Shown here: positions 27,901 through 36,432 of the stretch, piece by piece
Position numbering within the stretch: the first letter of the stretch is position 1
Layout of the letters: each line of letters opens with the position of its first letter
Assembly (NCBI RefSeq): GCF_015390235.1
Contig: NZ_VUOH01000004.1
Coordinates: 310,001 to 374,000, forward strand
DNA: 64,000 nucleotides
DNA from: Quadrisphaera sp. INWT6
GTDB lineage: Bacteria; Actinomycetota; Actinomycetes; Actinomycetales; Quadrisphaeraceae
Direction of reading: 5' to 3'
The notes under the pieces: generated by a model
Database searches by the model: none
What the model saw: only the letters and a program-made list of their open reading frames with translations
Told to the model about the DNA's origin: nothing
Position numbers and translations under genes: made by a program

Positions 27901-29205
27901 GATGGGGAGTCGCTGCACCTTGGTGCGCGCCGAGTACCGGGAGATGCGGGCCGTGCCGGTGTCGACGACGTACCGGATGCCCGGCACCGTCAGCGACGTC
28001 TCCGCCACGTTGGTGGCCAGCACGATCCGCCGCGACGTGCCCGCCCCCGGGGCGGAGAACACGCGGTGCTGGTCGGCGGCCGACAGGCGGCCGAACAGCG
28101 GCAGCACCTCGGTGGCGCCCGCGCCGCCCGACCCGGCGGCCCGCAGGCCGGGGATCTCGCGGCGCTCGATGGCGGCGGTCAGGGCGTCGGCGGTGTCGCG
28201 GATGTCGCGCTCGCCGGAGAGGAACACGAGCACGTCGCCGTCGCCCAGCGCGGTGAGCTCGGCGACGGCGTCGATGACGCCCTCGGTCTGGTCGCGGTCC
28301 TGGGAGTGGTCGACGCCCTCGTCGTCGGGGTCGCCCTCGAGCTCGTCGTCGTCCTCGCCCCCCTCGCCCCCCTCGCCCCCCAGCGCTGCCTCGTCGAGGC
28401 TGAGCGGCCGGTAGCGGACCTCGACCGGGAAGGTGCGCCCGGAGACCTCCACCACCGGGACCTCGCCGACGGCGCTGGCGAAGTGGTCCGCGAAGCGCTG
28501 CGGGTCGATGGTCGCCGAGGTGATGACGACCTTGAGGTCGGGACGGCGCGGCAGCAGCCGGTGCAGGTACCCCAGGAGGAAGTCGATCGTCAGCGACCGC
28601 TCGTGGGCCTCGTCGATGATGATCGTGTCGTAGGCGAGAAGCTCGGGGTCGCGCTGCACCTCGGCCAGCAGGATGCCGTCGGTCATGAGCTTGACCAGGC
28701 TCTCCGGGCCCACCTCGTCGGTGAAGCGCACCGCGTAGCCCACGGTCCCGCCGACCTGCGTGCCCAGCTCCTCGGCGACGCGCTCGGCCACCGCGCGGGC
28801 GGCGATGCGGCGGGGCTGGGTGTGCCCGATGAGGCCCCGCACGCCGCGGCCCAGCTCGAGGCAGATCTTCGGCAGCTGCGTCGTCTTGCCCGAGCCGGTC
28901 TCGCCCGCCACGACCACCACCTGGTGGTCGCGGATGGCGGCGGCGATGTCGTCGCGGCGGTCGCTGACCGGCAGGTCGGGGTAGCTGATGGGCTGGGTGC
29001 TCGCGGCGCCCGCCCGCGCCGCCAGGCGCGCCTGCGCCGCGACGAGCTGCTCGGCCACCTCGGCGAGCTGCGCGGCGCGCCGCGGACCCTTCGCGCGCTC
29101 GGCGCCGGCCAGGCGGCGTCGCAGCCGCGCCTCGTCGCGCAGCGTGGTGGCCACCAGACCGCTGCGCAGCACCTCGGGGTCGGGTCCGGCGGTCGTCGTC
29201 GTCAT
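24985..29205 (-). CDS. hrpA: ATP-dependent RNA helicase HrpA
   Basis: A 1406-residue DEAH-box helicase. Walker A GETGSGKTT lies near residue 100 and DEAH in IIIDEAHERS near 195. The motif VI region QRSGRCGRV, the HA2 and OB-fold domains and the long C-terminal DUF3418 extension follow, giving the full HrpA length. An acidic insert (GGEGGEGGEDDDELEGDPDD) lies between the helicase lobes. In E. coli HrpA resolves stalled ribosomes. ATG 29205 is chosen since the family N-terminus begins there; the frame is open further upstream only as an antisense artefact of the neighbouring phosphatase gene. Confidence 0.92.
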   Translation of the reverse strand: MTTTTAGPDPEVLRSGLVATTLRDEARLRRRLAGAERAKGPRRAAQLAEVAEQLVAAQARLAARAGAASTQPISYPDLPVSDRRDDIAAAIRDHQVVVVAGETGSGKTTQLPKICLELGRGVRGLIGHTQPRRIAARAVAERVAEELGTQVGGTVGYAVRFTDEVGPESLVKLMTDGILLAEVQRDPELLAYDTIIIDEAHERSLTIDFLLGYLHRLLPRRPDLKVVITSATIDPQRFADHFASAVGEVPVVEVSGRTFPVEVRYRPLSLDEAALGGEGGEGGEDDDELEGDPDDEGVDHSQDRDQTEGVIDAVAELTALGDGDVLVFLSGERDIRDTADALTAAIERREIPGLRAAGSGGAGATEVLPLFGRLSAADQHRVFSAPGAGTSRRIVLATNVAETSLTVPGIRYVVDTGTARISRYSARTKVQRLPIEPVSQASAAQRSGRCGRVADGVAIRLYSERDLEARPRFTQPEVQRTSLASVILQMASLGLGAVEDFPFLDAPDRRQVRDGLALLHELSAIDDPAAAPAGASPRLTEIGRRLAQVPADPRFARMLLQADVEGVVPELLVLVASLSVQDVRERPLENADAARESHRRFADEHSDFASTLNLWAYLTEQAAERSSSSFRRMCKAEFLHHLRIREWQDVHAQLRRVLRQLGVQAPSGAEAARVRTGEELDAVREQVHTALLAGLLTQVGTKDERAEEKGARDRDRRRRGPAEYLGTRGTRFAIAPGSVLAKRSPSWVVAAELVETSRLWARVVARVEPEQVERLAAHLVVRSHSEPRWSKQRGSAVATERVTLYGLPLVAGRTVQLARLDPEAARDLFIRHALVGGEWDAGRAGGAAVAFVDANARTAEQVEELQARTRRRDLRVDDEALVAFYDARLPADATSARAFESWWRRERRTRPDLLTLTVADLTTGEAEVGEAPTSWSSGAFDLSLSYRFDPRASDDGVTVHVPLAVLAQVPETGLDWGVPAWRTELVTALLRGLPKPLRVQLVPVPDTAREVAAALPEVPPAGVRLVDAVAEVLRARRGVVVPPDAWDSRKLAETAPHLLPTYALEDADGRVVATGKDLAALRERTAGAQRAAVVQAVTAGAKASGQQLEHEALTSWPAGLVLAEQVETAAPDGRPVVGFPSLVVEGAARAVAVRVLATEPEAAAAHPAGVARLARTVVANPTKALLDGLGTPGKLALARSPHGSVDALLADCADAAVDHLVLTRAPGGGLGVRDAAAFDAVLRAVRPDVLATTKTVLGLVQRVLKSARDVEHALDRTPASLPLVASLADVRAQLGVLVPAGFVARTGLERLPDLQRYLQALLRRLEVLSSPQAVQRDRDRTGVVQRLEADLERAVAALPSARRTAREVRAVRWMLQELRVSLFAQTVGASGPVSEKRVAAAISALR

Positions 29206-29245
29206 CTCGCCGTCCAGAGTAGGCGCTGCGCGACGGGCGGTGACC

Positions 29246-30382
29246 TCAGCGGCGGGCGCGGGCGGCGAGGACGGCGACGTCGTCGTCGTGCCGGCCCTCC
29301 AGCACGGCGGGGATGACGGTGTCGAGCATCTGGTCGAGGCCCTGGTGGGCCTCCCGCTCGATCGCCGCGCAGAGCAGGCGCGTCCCGGTGTCGAGGTCGG
29401 TGTCCCGCCGCTCCACCAGTCCGTCGGTGTGCAGGACCAGCGTGGCCCCCAGGGGGAGCTCGGCGGTGTGGTCCGCGCGCGGCACCCCGGGCAGCGCCCC
29501 GAGCAGCAGGTCGGCCGGCGCCTCCAGCGGGGTCGCTCTGACACCCGAGCCACCCGAGCCACCCGAGCCACCCGGCAGCAGCAGGACCGGCGGCGGGTGG
29601 CCGGCGCTCGACCACGTGATGCACAGCGGGGCGCCGTCGACCTCGGGGCGGGTCACGCGGACGACGACGGCGGTCGCCAGCGCGTCGATGCCGAGGCGCT
29701 CCAAGGCGGTCTCGGTGCGGGTCAGCACCTGCGAGGGCTGCTGGCCCCCCTCGACGGCGTAGGCGCGCAGCACCGCGCGGATCTGCCCCATCGCGGCCGC
29801 CGCTGCGATGTCGTGGCCGGTGACGTCGCCGATGACGAGCGTGGTGGACCCGTCGCGGTCGACCAGCGCGTCGTACCAGTCGCCCCCCACCTGGTCGCCC
29901 TGGCTGGCGGGGACGTACCGGCTGGCGAGCTCCAGCTGCTCGGGGTCGGGCAGGTGGGTGAGCATCGCCGCCTGCAGCGTGCGCGCCGCCTGGCGGCGGT
30001 CCTGCAGCTGCGCCAGGTGCGACTGCCGCACCCCGGCGACGGCCGCGGCCACGCTCGTGGCGACCGCCACCACCGAGGCGCTCGCGATGGTGGTGAGCAT
30101 CGGCGTCCCGTCGACCACGCACATCAGCGCGGCCAGGGCCGCCGCCAGCAGCCCGACCACCACCACGTGCCTGCGGGCCCCGCCGATGGCCGTCAGCGTG
30201 GGGGCCAGCGCCAGGGTGCCGGAGATGTTCGCCGCCGCCGGGTCTCCTGACAGGACGGCGAGCACCAGGTCGAGCAGGGCCAGGCCCGCGCTGGCCGCGA
30301 GCCCCAGCCACAGCCACCTCTGCGTCGGACGCAGTTGGTGCTCGCCCGCCGGTGGGCGGGGCGGCGACGTGGGGGCGCTCAC
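29246..30382 (-). CDS. Membrane-anchored SpoIIE/PP2C phosphatase
   Basis: A 378-residue protein. Residues about 25-120 contain four or so transmembrane helices. The rest is a SpoIIE phosphatase with metal-binding VGGDWYD, IGDVTGHD, HTDGLVE and DDDVAVL. A Gly-Ser linker (GGSGGSGGSG) encoded by a 9-bp tandem repeat at 29542-29570 interrupts the domain. It probably dephosphorylates a STAS antagonist in response to a membrane signal. GTG 30382 is favoured over GTG 30400 because CACCCT (complement at 30389-30394) is 6 nt upstream. It is the second phosphatase of this class in the window. Confidence 0.87.
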   Translation of the reverse strand: MSAPTSPPRPPAGEHQLRPTQRWLWLGLAASAGLALLDLVLAVLSGDPAAANISGTLALAPTLTAIGGARRHVVVVGLLAAALAALMCVVDGTPMLTTIASASVVAVATSVAAAVAGVRQSHLAQLQDRRQAARTLQAAMLTHLPDPEQLELASRYVPASQGDQVGGDWYDALVDRDGSTTLVIGDVTGHDIAAAAAMGQIRAVLRAYAVEGGQQPSQVLTRTETALERLGIDALATAVVVRVTRPEVDGAPLCITWSSAGHPPPVLLLPGGSGGSGGSGVRATPLEAPADLLLGALPGVPRADHTAELPLGATLVLHTDGLVERRDTDLDTGTRLLCAAIEREAHQGLDQMLDTVIPAVLEGRHDDDVAVLAARARR

Positions 30383-30426
30383 CCGCCCAGGGTGCCGCAC
30401 GCAGCTGGTGGGGGTAGGCAGGAGCC

Positions 30427-30579
30427 ATGAGCGAAGAGAGCACCCCCAGCGCGAGCGGCCACGAGCAGGGCGTCGGCAAGACCGGCGGGCTGCCCGGGGC
30501 CAACGCCGACCCGCAGGCGTCGCAGACCCCCGAGCGCGAGCTGCAGGAGGTCCAGGCCGGCGAGGTCGCGCCCGAGTAG
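30427..30579 (+). CDS. Small acidic hypothetical protein, 50 residues
   Basis: ATG 30427 to TAG 30577-30579 encodes a 50-residue hydrophilic protein, starting MSEESTPSASGHEQG and ending QAGEVAPE. Almost every codon ends in G or C. TAGGCA at 30415-30420, 6 nt before the ATG, and a GGAG at 30421-30424 support expression. It is probably disordered (Glu, Gln, Gly, Pro and Ser rich). No homologue is recognised. It is divergent from the phosphatase gene and convergent with the VOC gene. Confidence 0.6.
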   Translation: MSEESTPSASGHEQGVGKTGGLPGANADPQASQTPERELQEVQAGEVAPE

Positions 30580-30593
30580 CCCTCCCGGCCCGC

Positions 30594-31076
30594 TCAGCCC
30601 GCGGCGGCGACGTCGCGCTCCAGCCGGGCGATGTCGATGCGCTGCATCGTCATCATCGACCGCATGGCGGCCCGGGCCCTGACGGGGTCCGGGTCGGCCA
30701 TGAGCTCGGTCAGCCGCACCGGGACGATCTGCCACGAGAAGCCCCACGGGTCCTTCAGCCAGCTGCAGTCGCTCTCCGTGCCGCCGCCCTCCAGGAGCCC
30801 GTACCAGTAGTGGTCGACCTCGGCCTGGTCGGCGCACATGACCTGGATGCTCGTCGCCTCGTTGGGCGTGAACTGCGGGCCGCCGTTCAGGCCCAGGAAG
30901 CGCCGGCCGTCGAGGGTGAACTCGACGGTGAGCACCCCGCCCTCCGGGGTGCTGGGGTTGTCGGCCGGCGAGGGCACCACGGCGTCGATGCTGCTGTTCG
31001 GGAACAGGGACGTGTAGCGCTGCGCCGCCTCCTCGGCGCGGCCGTCGAACCACAGGCAGGTCACCATCTCGGGCAT
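30594..31076 (-). CDS. VOC-family protein (PhnB-like)
   Basis: A 160-residue protein of the vicinal oxygen chelate superfamily in the PhnB or 3-demethylubiquinone-methyltransferase-like branch. Characteristic stretches are CLWFDGRAEEAAQRY near residue 7, FLGLNGGPQF near 60 and WGFSWQIVP near 112. The function of this branch is not established; the members lack a proven reaction. ATG 31076 is preceded by GAGGAGAGG in mRNA sense. The frame is open far upstream only as a shadow of the HNH gene. Confidence 0.82.
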   Translation of the reverse strand: MPEMVTCLWFDGRAEEAAQRYTSLFPNSSIDAVVPSPADNPSTPEGGVLTVEFTLDGRRFLGLNGGPQFTPNEATSIQVMCADQAEVDHYWYGLLEGGGTESDCSWLKDPWGFSWQIVPVRLTELMADPDPVRARAAMRSMMTMQRIDIARLERDVAAAG

Positions 31077-31141
31077 CGCTGGTCCTCTCCTCAGGTGCGT
31101 CCGTCCTCTGGTGGACGGCGCGGCTCCCGGGAACTCATCGG

Positions 31142-33337
31142 TCAGAAGCAGGGCTCGTCGGGGAAGGCGCTCGGAGCCGGCACCGCGCCGCTCGTCCCCG
31201 TGAGCTCGACGAGGCCCACCCCGGGCCCGAGCACCCGCACCGGGGCCTGGAGGCGCGCGAACCGGCCCACCGGCTCGGCAGGACGTCGGGGCCGGACCGC
31301 GTGGCGGCGCCCCAGGGGCGTCACCCAGTGCGCCGAGCCCTGGTCGCACCGCCAGTGCTGGAAGCGCCGCTGCCACGGCGCCGGAGCCGCTGCGGTGGCC
31401 GAGCGCCACCGCACCCGGTCGGTGCCGTGCTTGAGGCCGTGCCAGCGCCGGCTCTTGGGGTCGAGGTTGCAGGCGCACGTCGGCCCGCCGGCCCCGTGGG
31501 CGACGACGTGGTCGAGGTCGGCCCGCGACGCCCGCCGCGTGCTCCCCGGGCCCGTGCACCGGCCCCAGGCGCGGCGCACCAGGCGGGCCAGGGCCGCTGG
31601 TGGGTCGTGGGCGCCGCCACCGGCCCGCGTCACGGGGCAGTCGGCGGGGTCGACGGGGGAGCAGTTGCCGTCGGCGCAGGGGTCGTCGCCGTGCGCGAGG
31701 GCCTGATCGACGAGCTGCTCGACCTCGGCGTCGGACAGCTCGGGTCCGAGGACGTCGTCGGCGGCGGGAGTCGGTGGCAGCTGCTGCACGGGCAGCCCGC
31801 GGAAGCGGCCCCCGGGCGGCGGCCCCGTGCCCGGAGGGGGACCGGGGGCCCCGCCCCCACCGCCGTCGGGGTCGCTGCCTCGCAGCCAGGACGCGGGGTA
31901 GGTGTGGCCGTCGACGGTGACGAGGTCGCCCGTGTACGGGTCGGTCAGCACGCGGCGCAGGCGGCAGGAGCCCCAGGCCAGGGCCTGCTCGACGAGCCAC
32001 CCCGGCACCCAGCCGCAGCCCTCCAGCAGCCCGGGGTCGTCGGTCGCGCCCACGAGTCCGGGCAGCGTGACCAGCAGCTCCAGCGGAGCGACGGGCCGTG
32101 CCGCCCCCGGGGCCGCCGGCCGCGCGGTGAGGGCGTGGGAGGTGAGGGCGTCGAAGCGGTGGGCGTCGAGGCCCCGCGCGTCGGTGTCGGGACCGTCCGG
32201 GTCGGCCCAGGGGTCCCCGCCGTCGGCGGGGGTGCGTCCCTCCGCGGTGGCGGCGCGGGCCTCGGCGAGGTTCGCGCGGGCGACGGCGTCGAGGTGGGAG
32301 TCCACCGCGGCGACCGCGGGGGTGGGCCCGGTGACCTCCAGGCGCGAGAGGCCGTCGCGCAGCACCCGCACCCGCACCCCGCGGGCGGCGACACCCGCCC
32401 GCGACCGCTTGCGGACCGCCGCGGCGTCGAGCCGGGCCAGCAGGCGGTCGGCCTCGGTGCGCAGCTCGGCGGTGTTCAGGCCGACGCCCGAGCCGCCCTC
32501 GCCGAACAGCTCGACATCGACGCGGAGGGCCACGGCCTCGTCGGCCCAGACCGTGCGCTCGGCGACGACGAGGGCCTTGGACAGGTCGACCTCCCCGGCG
32601 TCCAGCCGGGCCATCGTGTGCGGGGCCCACGCCACCAGGCGCCGGGCGTACCGCAGCCGGCGGGTGGCGTTGTGGTCGGTCCAGGCGAGCGCGGGCGCCA
32701 CCTCGGCCACGAGGGCGTCGAGGTCACCCAGCTCGGGGGCGTCGAGGGACCCCTCGGAGCCCGGGGCGGCCAGTGCCGGTGCGTACAGCGGTGCCAGTGC
32801 GCCCAGGGCACGCACCTGGGCGCCTTGAGCCGCACCGATGACGGCCTGGCGGGCGCGCAGCAGCTCGACGTGGGCGTCGGCCTCGCGCTGGGCGGCGAGC
32901 TCGGCGCGCGCCTCCTCCACCCGGGCGCGGGTGGCCTCGTCGGCGCCGGCCATCCAGCGCGAGAAGGCGCTCACGGCGTCGGAGCGGCGCTGGCGCTCGC
33001 GGCGCTCGGCCTCGGCGGCGGCCTCCTCGGCGCGGGCACGGGCGGCTGCCTCGGTGGTGAGGCGGGCCCAGTGGGCGGAGGCTGCCTCGCGCACGAAGGG
33101 GTCGGCCGCGGCGCCGGTGCCTGCGGCGACCTGCTCGGCGCACCAGGCCCACCACGCGGCGTCGCGCTCGGCCGCGTCACCGGGGTCGGGGCGGTCAGGG
33201 CGGTCGGGGGCGGGCTCCAGCCACGGCTCGGAGCCGACGGCGTCGAGCCGCCCGTAGGCCAGCTCGAGGTCGGCGCGCGCCCTGCCCGCCGGGCCGGGCA
33301 GGGCCGGCGACGCCGGGGCTCCCACCGGTGCGCTCAT
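31142..33337 (-). CDS. DUF222/13E12-family HNH endonuclease
   Basis: A 731-residue protein. The large N-terminal part is the DUF222 region typical of the mycobacterial 13E12 repeat family (LPALLYAPAL-like helices, LDALVAEVAPALAW, VDLSKALVVAERT). A long variable Pro/Gly linker follows. The C-terminal HNH domain, near residues 597-635, reads DLDHVVAHGAGGPTCACNLDPKSRRWHGLKH. The family is thought to act in DNA repair or mobility, but its substrate is unproven. ATG 33337 is fixed by TATGAT 6 nt upstream, and a LexA-type SOS box overlaps this promoter, so DNA damage should induce it. Confidence 0.85.
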   Translation of the reverse strand: MSAPVGAPASPALPGPAGRARADLELAYGRLDAVGSEPWLEPAPDRPDRPDPGDAAERDAAWWAWCAEQVAAGTGAAADPFVREAASAHWARLTTEAAARARAEEAAAEAERRERQRRSDAVSAFSRWMAGADEATRARVEEARAELAAQREADAHVELLRARQAVIGAAQGAQVRALGALAPLYAPALAAPGSEGSLDAPELGDLDALVAEVAPALAWTDHNATRRLRYARRLVAWAPHTMARLDAGEVDLSKALVVAERTVWADEAVALRVDVELFGEGGSGVGLNTAELRTEADRLLARLDAAAVRKRSRAGVAARGVRVRVLRDGLSRLEVTGPTPAVAAVDSHLDAVARANLAEARAATAEGRTPADGGDPWADPDGPDTDARGLDAHRFDALTSHALTARPAAPGAARPVAPLELLVTLPGLVGATDDPGLLEGCGWVPGWLVEQALAWGSCRLRRVLTDPYTGDLVTVDGHTYPASWLRGSDPDGGGGGAPGPPPGTGPPPGGRFRGLPVQQLPPTPAADDVLGPELSDAEVEQLVDQALAHGDDPCADGNCSPVDPADCPVTRAGGGAHDPPAALARLVRRAWGRCTGPGSTRRASRADLDHVVAHGAGGPTCACNLDPKSRRWHGLKHGTDRVRWRSATAAAPAPWQRRFQHWRCDQGSAHWVTPLGRRHAVRPRRPAEPVGRFARLQAPVRVLGPGVGLVELTGTSGAVPAPSAFPDEPCF

Positions 33338-33343
33338 GCAGTG

Positions 33344-33365
33344 ATCATATCCGACAGGTGTTCGA
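33344..33365 (-). promoter_or_regulatory. SOS-controlled promoter of the HNH gene
   Basis: On the minus strand TCGAAC-ACCT-GTCGGA (33350-33365) matches the actinobacterial LexA consensus TCGAAC-N4-GTTCGA at 10 of 12 positions. It abuts TATGAT (33344-33349), a near-perfect -10, which is 6 nt from the ATG at 33337. A TTGCTT lies 18 nt upstream of the -10. LexA bound here would occlude RNA polymerase. Several mycobacterial 13E12 genes are known LexA targets, which supports the assignment. Confidence 0.7.
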
Positions 33366-33483
33366 ACAAGCAAGTCGCGTGAGGCCTCTGAGCAGCGGCG
33401 ATGCGACCCTGGAGGGCGACCCGCCGCCACCCTGCACCACGCCACTGACAGCGCTGCCCGACCGATCGGCCTACCGTTCCCGG

Positions 33484-34337
33484 GTGCAGCCCCCGGCCGA
33501 CCTCCTCCGCCTGCTCCGGGAGGCCCGCGAGAGCGGCCGCGGCGTGCTCGCCCTCACCGGCGCCGGGATGTCGACGGCGTCGGGCATCCCCGACTACCGC
33601 GGGCCCACCGGCGCGCAGCGCACCAACAAGCCCATGACGTACGGGGAGTTCCTGCACGACCCGGAGGGGCGGCGCCGGTACTGGGCGCGCTCGTACGTCG
33701 GGTGGTGGCAGATCGCGACGGCGCAGCCCAACCCCGCGCACACCGCGCTCGCGGCGCTGCAGCAGCTCGGGGCGGTCGGGCCGGTGCTGACCCAGAACGT
33801 CGACGGCCTGCACCAGGCGGCCGGCAGCGACCGGGTGCTGGAGCTCCACGGGACGCTGGCGCGCGTCGTCTGCCTCGACTGCGGCTCGGTGCTGCCGCGC
33901 ACCCAGCTCGACCGGCGCCTGCGGGCGGCCAACCCCGGCTTCGCCGAGCAGTCGCAGGCTCGCGCCGACCAGCTCAGGGTCAACCCCGACGGCGACGTCG
34001 ACCTGCCGGAGGAGCTGGTCGAGGGCTTCGTCGTCGTCCCCTGCCCGGTCTGCGAGACGGGGGTGCTCAAGCCCGACGTCGTCTACTTCGGCGAGCCGGT
34101 GCCCAAGGAGCGCGTCACCCGCGCCTTCGAGCTGCTGGAGGCGGCGCCCGCGCTGGTCGTGCTCGGCAGCTCGCTGACGGTCATGAGCGGGTACCGCTTC
34201 GTGCGGGCGGCGGTGCGCGCCGGACAGCCGGTCGCCGTCGTCACCGACGGGGTCACGCGCGCGGACGGGGACGGCGTCCTCAAGGTCGCCGCCCCGTCCA
34301 GGAGCTCCTGCCGGAGCTGGTCAGCCAGCTCGCGTGA
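33484..34337 (+). CDS. Sirtuin NAD-dependent deacylase (one frameshift near the 3' end)
   Basis: About 284 residues when repaired. The NAD motif is TGAGMSTASGIPDYRG (residues 25-40), QNVDGLHQAAG follows, and the catalytic base is His122 in ELHGTL. The zinc site is Cys130, Cys133, Cys187 and Cys190. The features RTNKPMTYGEF and RYWARSYVGW place it near the class II, SIRT4-like sirtuins. TACCGT at 33472-33477 is 6 nt before GTG 33484. Near 34298 one base is missing, since the expected ending VQELLPELVSQLA with its TGA at 34335-34337 is in the next frame. Unrepaired, the frame would run antisense through the acyl-CoA oxidase gene, which is not credible. Confidence 0.85.
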
Positions 34338-36432
34338 TCAGCGGGCGATGCTGGCCCCGAGCCACCCCTCGGGCAGCGCGAACGCGTCGACGACCCGGCC
34401 CGCGTGCGGCCGCAGCTGCGCGCACAGCGCGTTGACCGCCGACGTCAGCTCGCGCGAGCGCGCCGGGGTGATCAGGCCGCGCTCGAGGTACCAGGCTCGG
34501 TCGGCCTCCAGCTGCGCGAGCACGTGGAGGTCGAGCACCCGGCCCAGGAGCGCCCGGGCCCTCTCGGAACCCTCGCCGTCGGCCCGCTCGATCGCGGCCG
34601 CCGCCGTGGAGGCGACGTGCGCGTCGAGGTGCGCCTTGGCGGCGAGCACGAGGTGGTCCTGCACCTCGTTGACGACCGTGAACGCGTCGGCGCCCGCGGC
34701 GGAGCGCTTGCGCATCCGGGCCACCAGCGACTCCAGCACCCGGCGCTCGCGGTGCGCCAGCAGCCGCAGCTGCCAGTCGCGGTCGAGCGGGCCGGCGTCC
34801 TCGGTGCGGCGCAGGTCGGCGAGCGTCTCACCGACGAAGCCGGCGAGCGCGCGCGCCGGGGTCCGGCCGGCGTAGGCGTCGACCAGCGACGTCGTGACCG
34901 CGCGGGCGGCCCCGAGCTTGCCGGCCTGCTTGAGGGTGTCGCGGTAGGTGGCGAGCAGGTGCTTGCCCAGCAGCTGCGCGAGCACGGTGTTGTCGCCCTC
35001 GAAGGTGGTGAAGACGTCGGTGTCGCCCTTGAGCTGGGCGATCCGGTTCTCCGAGAGGAACCCGGCGCCGCCGCAGGCCTCGCGGGCCTCCTGCAGCGCC
35101 TCGGTGGCGTGCCAGGTGAGCAGCGCCTTCATCCCGGCGGCCTTGGCCTCGAGCGCCTTCTGCGGGCCGGGGGAGGGGGCGGCGCCCAGCAGCACCGGGT
35201 TGGTGACGCGGTGCAGCTCGGCGACCAGCTCGTCCTGCGCCAGCGACAGCACCGCCGAGCGCGCCAGCAGCGGCAGCAGCCGGCGCTGGTGGGTGCGGTA
35301 GTCCAGGAGGGTGACCTCCTCGCCGCCCCCGCCCGGCCGCGGGAACTGCCTGCGGCTCTCGGCGTAGCGGACGGCGATGGCCAGGCCCGTCTTCGACGCC
35401 GCCAGCGCCGCCCCGCCGATGCACACGCGGCCCTTCACGAGGGCGCCCAGGGTGGTGAAGAAGCGGGCGTTGTCGCTGGCGATGGACGAGCTGTAGGTGC
35501 CGTCCTCGGCCACCTGGCCGTACCTGTCGAGCAGGTTCTCACGGGGCACGCGCACCTGGTCGAACACGATCCGGCCGTTGTCGACCCCGTTCAGCCCCAT
35601 CTTGCGGCCGCAGTCGCTCAGGGTGACGCCGGGCAGGGCGTTCCCCGCCTCGTCGCGGACCGGCACCAGGACGGCGTGGACGCCGTGGCGCTCGCCCTTC
35701 GTGATGAGCTGGGCGTACACGACGGCCATCCGCGCGTCCTGCGCGGCGTTGCCGATGTAGTCCTTGCGCGCGTCCGGGCCGGGGGTGTGGACGACGATCT
35801 CGCCGGTCGCCTCGTCGTAGGTGGCGGTGGTGGCGAGGTTGGCGACGTCGGAGCCGTGGCCCGTCTCCGTCATCGCGAAGCAGCCGAGCAGGTCGGTCTC
35901 GACGGCGTCGCGCAGGTAGCGCTCGTGGTGCTTCGCGGTGCCGAGCGCCTGGATGGAGCCGGCGAACAGGCCCCACTGCACGCCCGCCTTGATGGTGAGC
36001 GAGAGGTCGGCGTGGCCGAGCATCTCGAAGTTCACCGTCTGCGCGCCCCACGCTGTCGCCGCCGAGCCCGCTGGTGGCCGACGCCGCGAAGCCGTAGCGG
36101 TGCTCGCCGGTCGGCACGACCTCCTTGAGGCGCTCCAGCGTCACCGCGCGGTGCTCCGCGGTCGAGAGGTGGTCGGTGGGCTCGCACCAGGACGCGGGGA
36201 CGGTGGCGCGGGCGCGCTCGCGGACGTGGGGCCCAGCGGCCGTCGAGCACCCGCTGGACGGCGGCGGGGTCGGCCGCGAGGTCGCTGGCGGAGCGTCCGC
36301 CAGGTCCGCCAGGGCGGCCATGGTGTCGGCGTCCTGGTCGAGGCGGCTCGGGGCGGAGCCCCCGGCCTCGGCGACGCCGGCCGCGACCTCGGCGGCCTCG
36401 GTGCTGGCGGCCGTGCTGGCGGTGGTGCTCAT
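34338..36432 (-). CDS. Acyl-CoA oxidase/dehydrogenase (three frame disruptions)
   Basis: About 697 residues of an FAD-dependent acyl-CoA oxidase, which introduces the trans-2 double bond in beta-oxidation. The FAD/substrate motif CFAMTETGHGSD, the central CGRKMGLNGVDNGRI and the C-terminal EACGGAGFLSENRI and FTTFEGDNTVLAQLL are oxidase-type. The frame changes at about 36293 (one base missing), in the run 36228-36231 (one extra) and at about 36050 (one extra); the restored N-terminal stretch reads LDGRWAHVRERARATV. The segment after 36035 is intact to the stop. ATG 36432 has GAGGAGAGG upstream and overlaps the TetR stop (ATGA), so the two are translationally coupled. Confidence 0.85.

Noticed and set aside
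34298-34875. A 515-residue sirtuin read through to 34875
   Set aside because: The extra residues are antisense to the acyl-CoA oxidase gene; a one-base repair restores a normal sirtuin ending at 34337.
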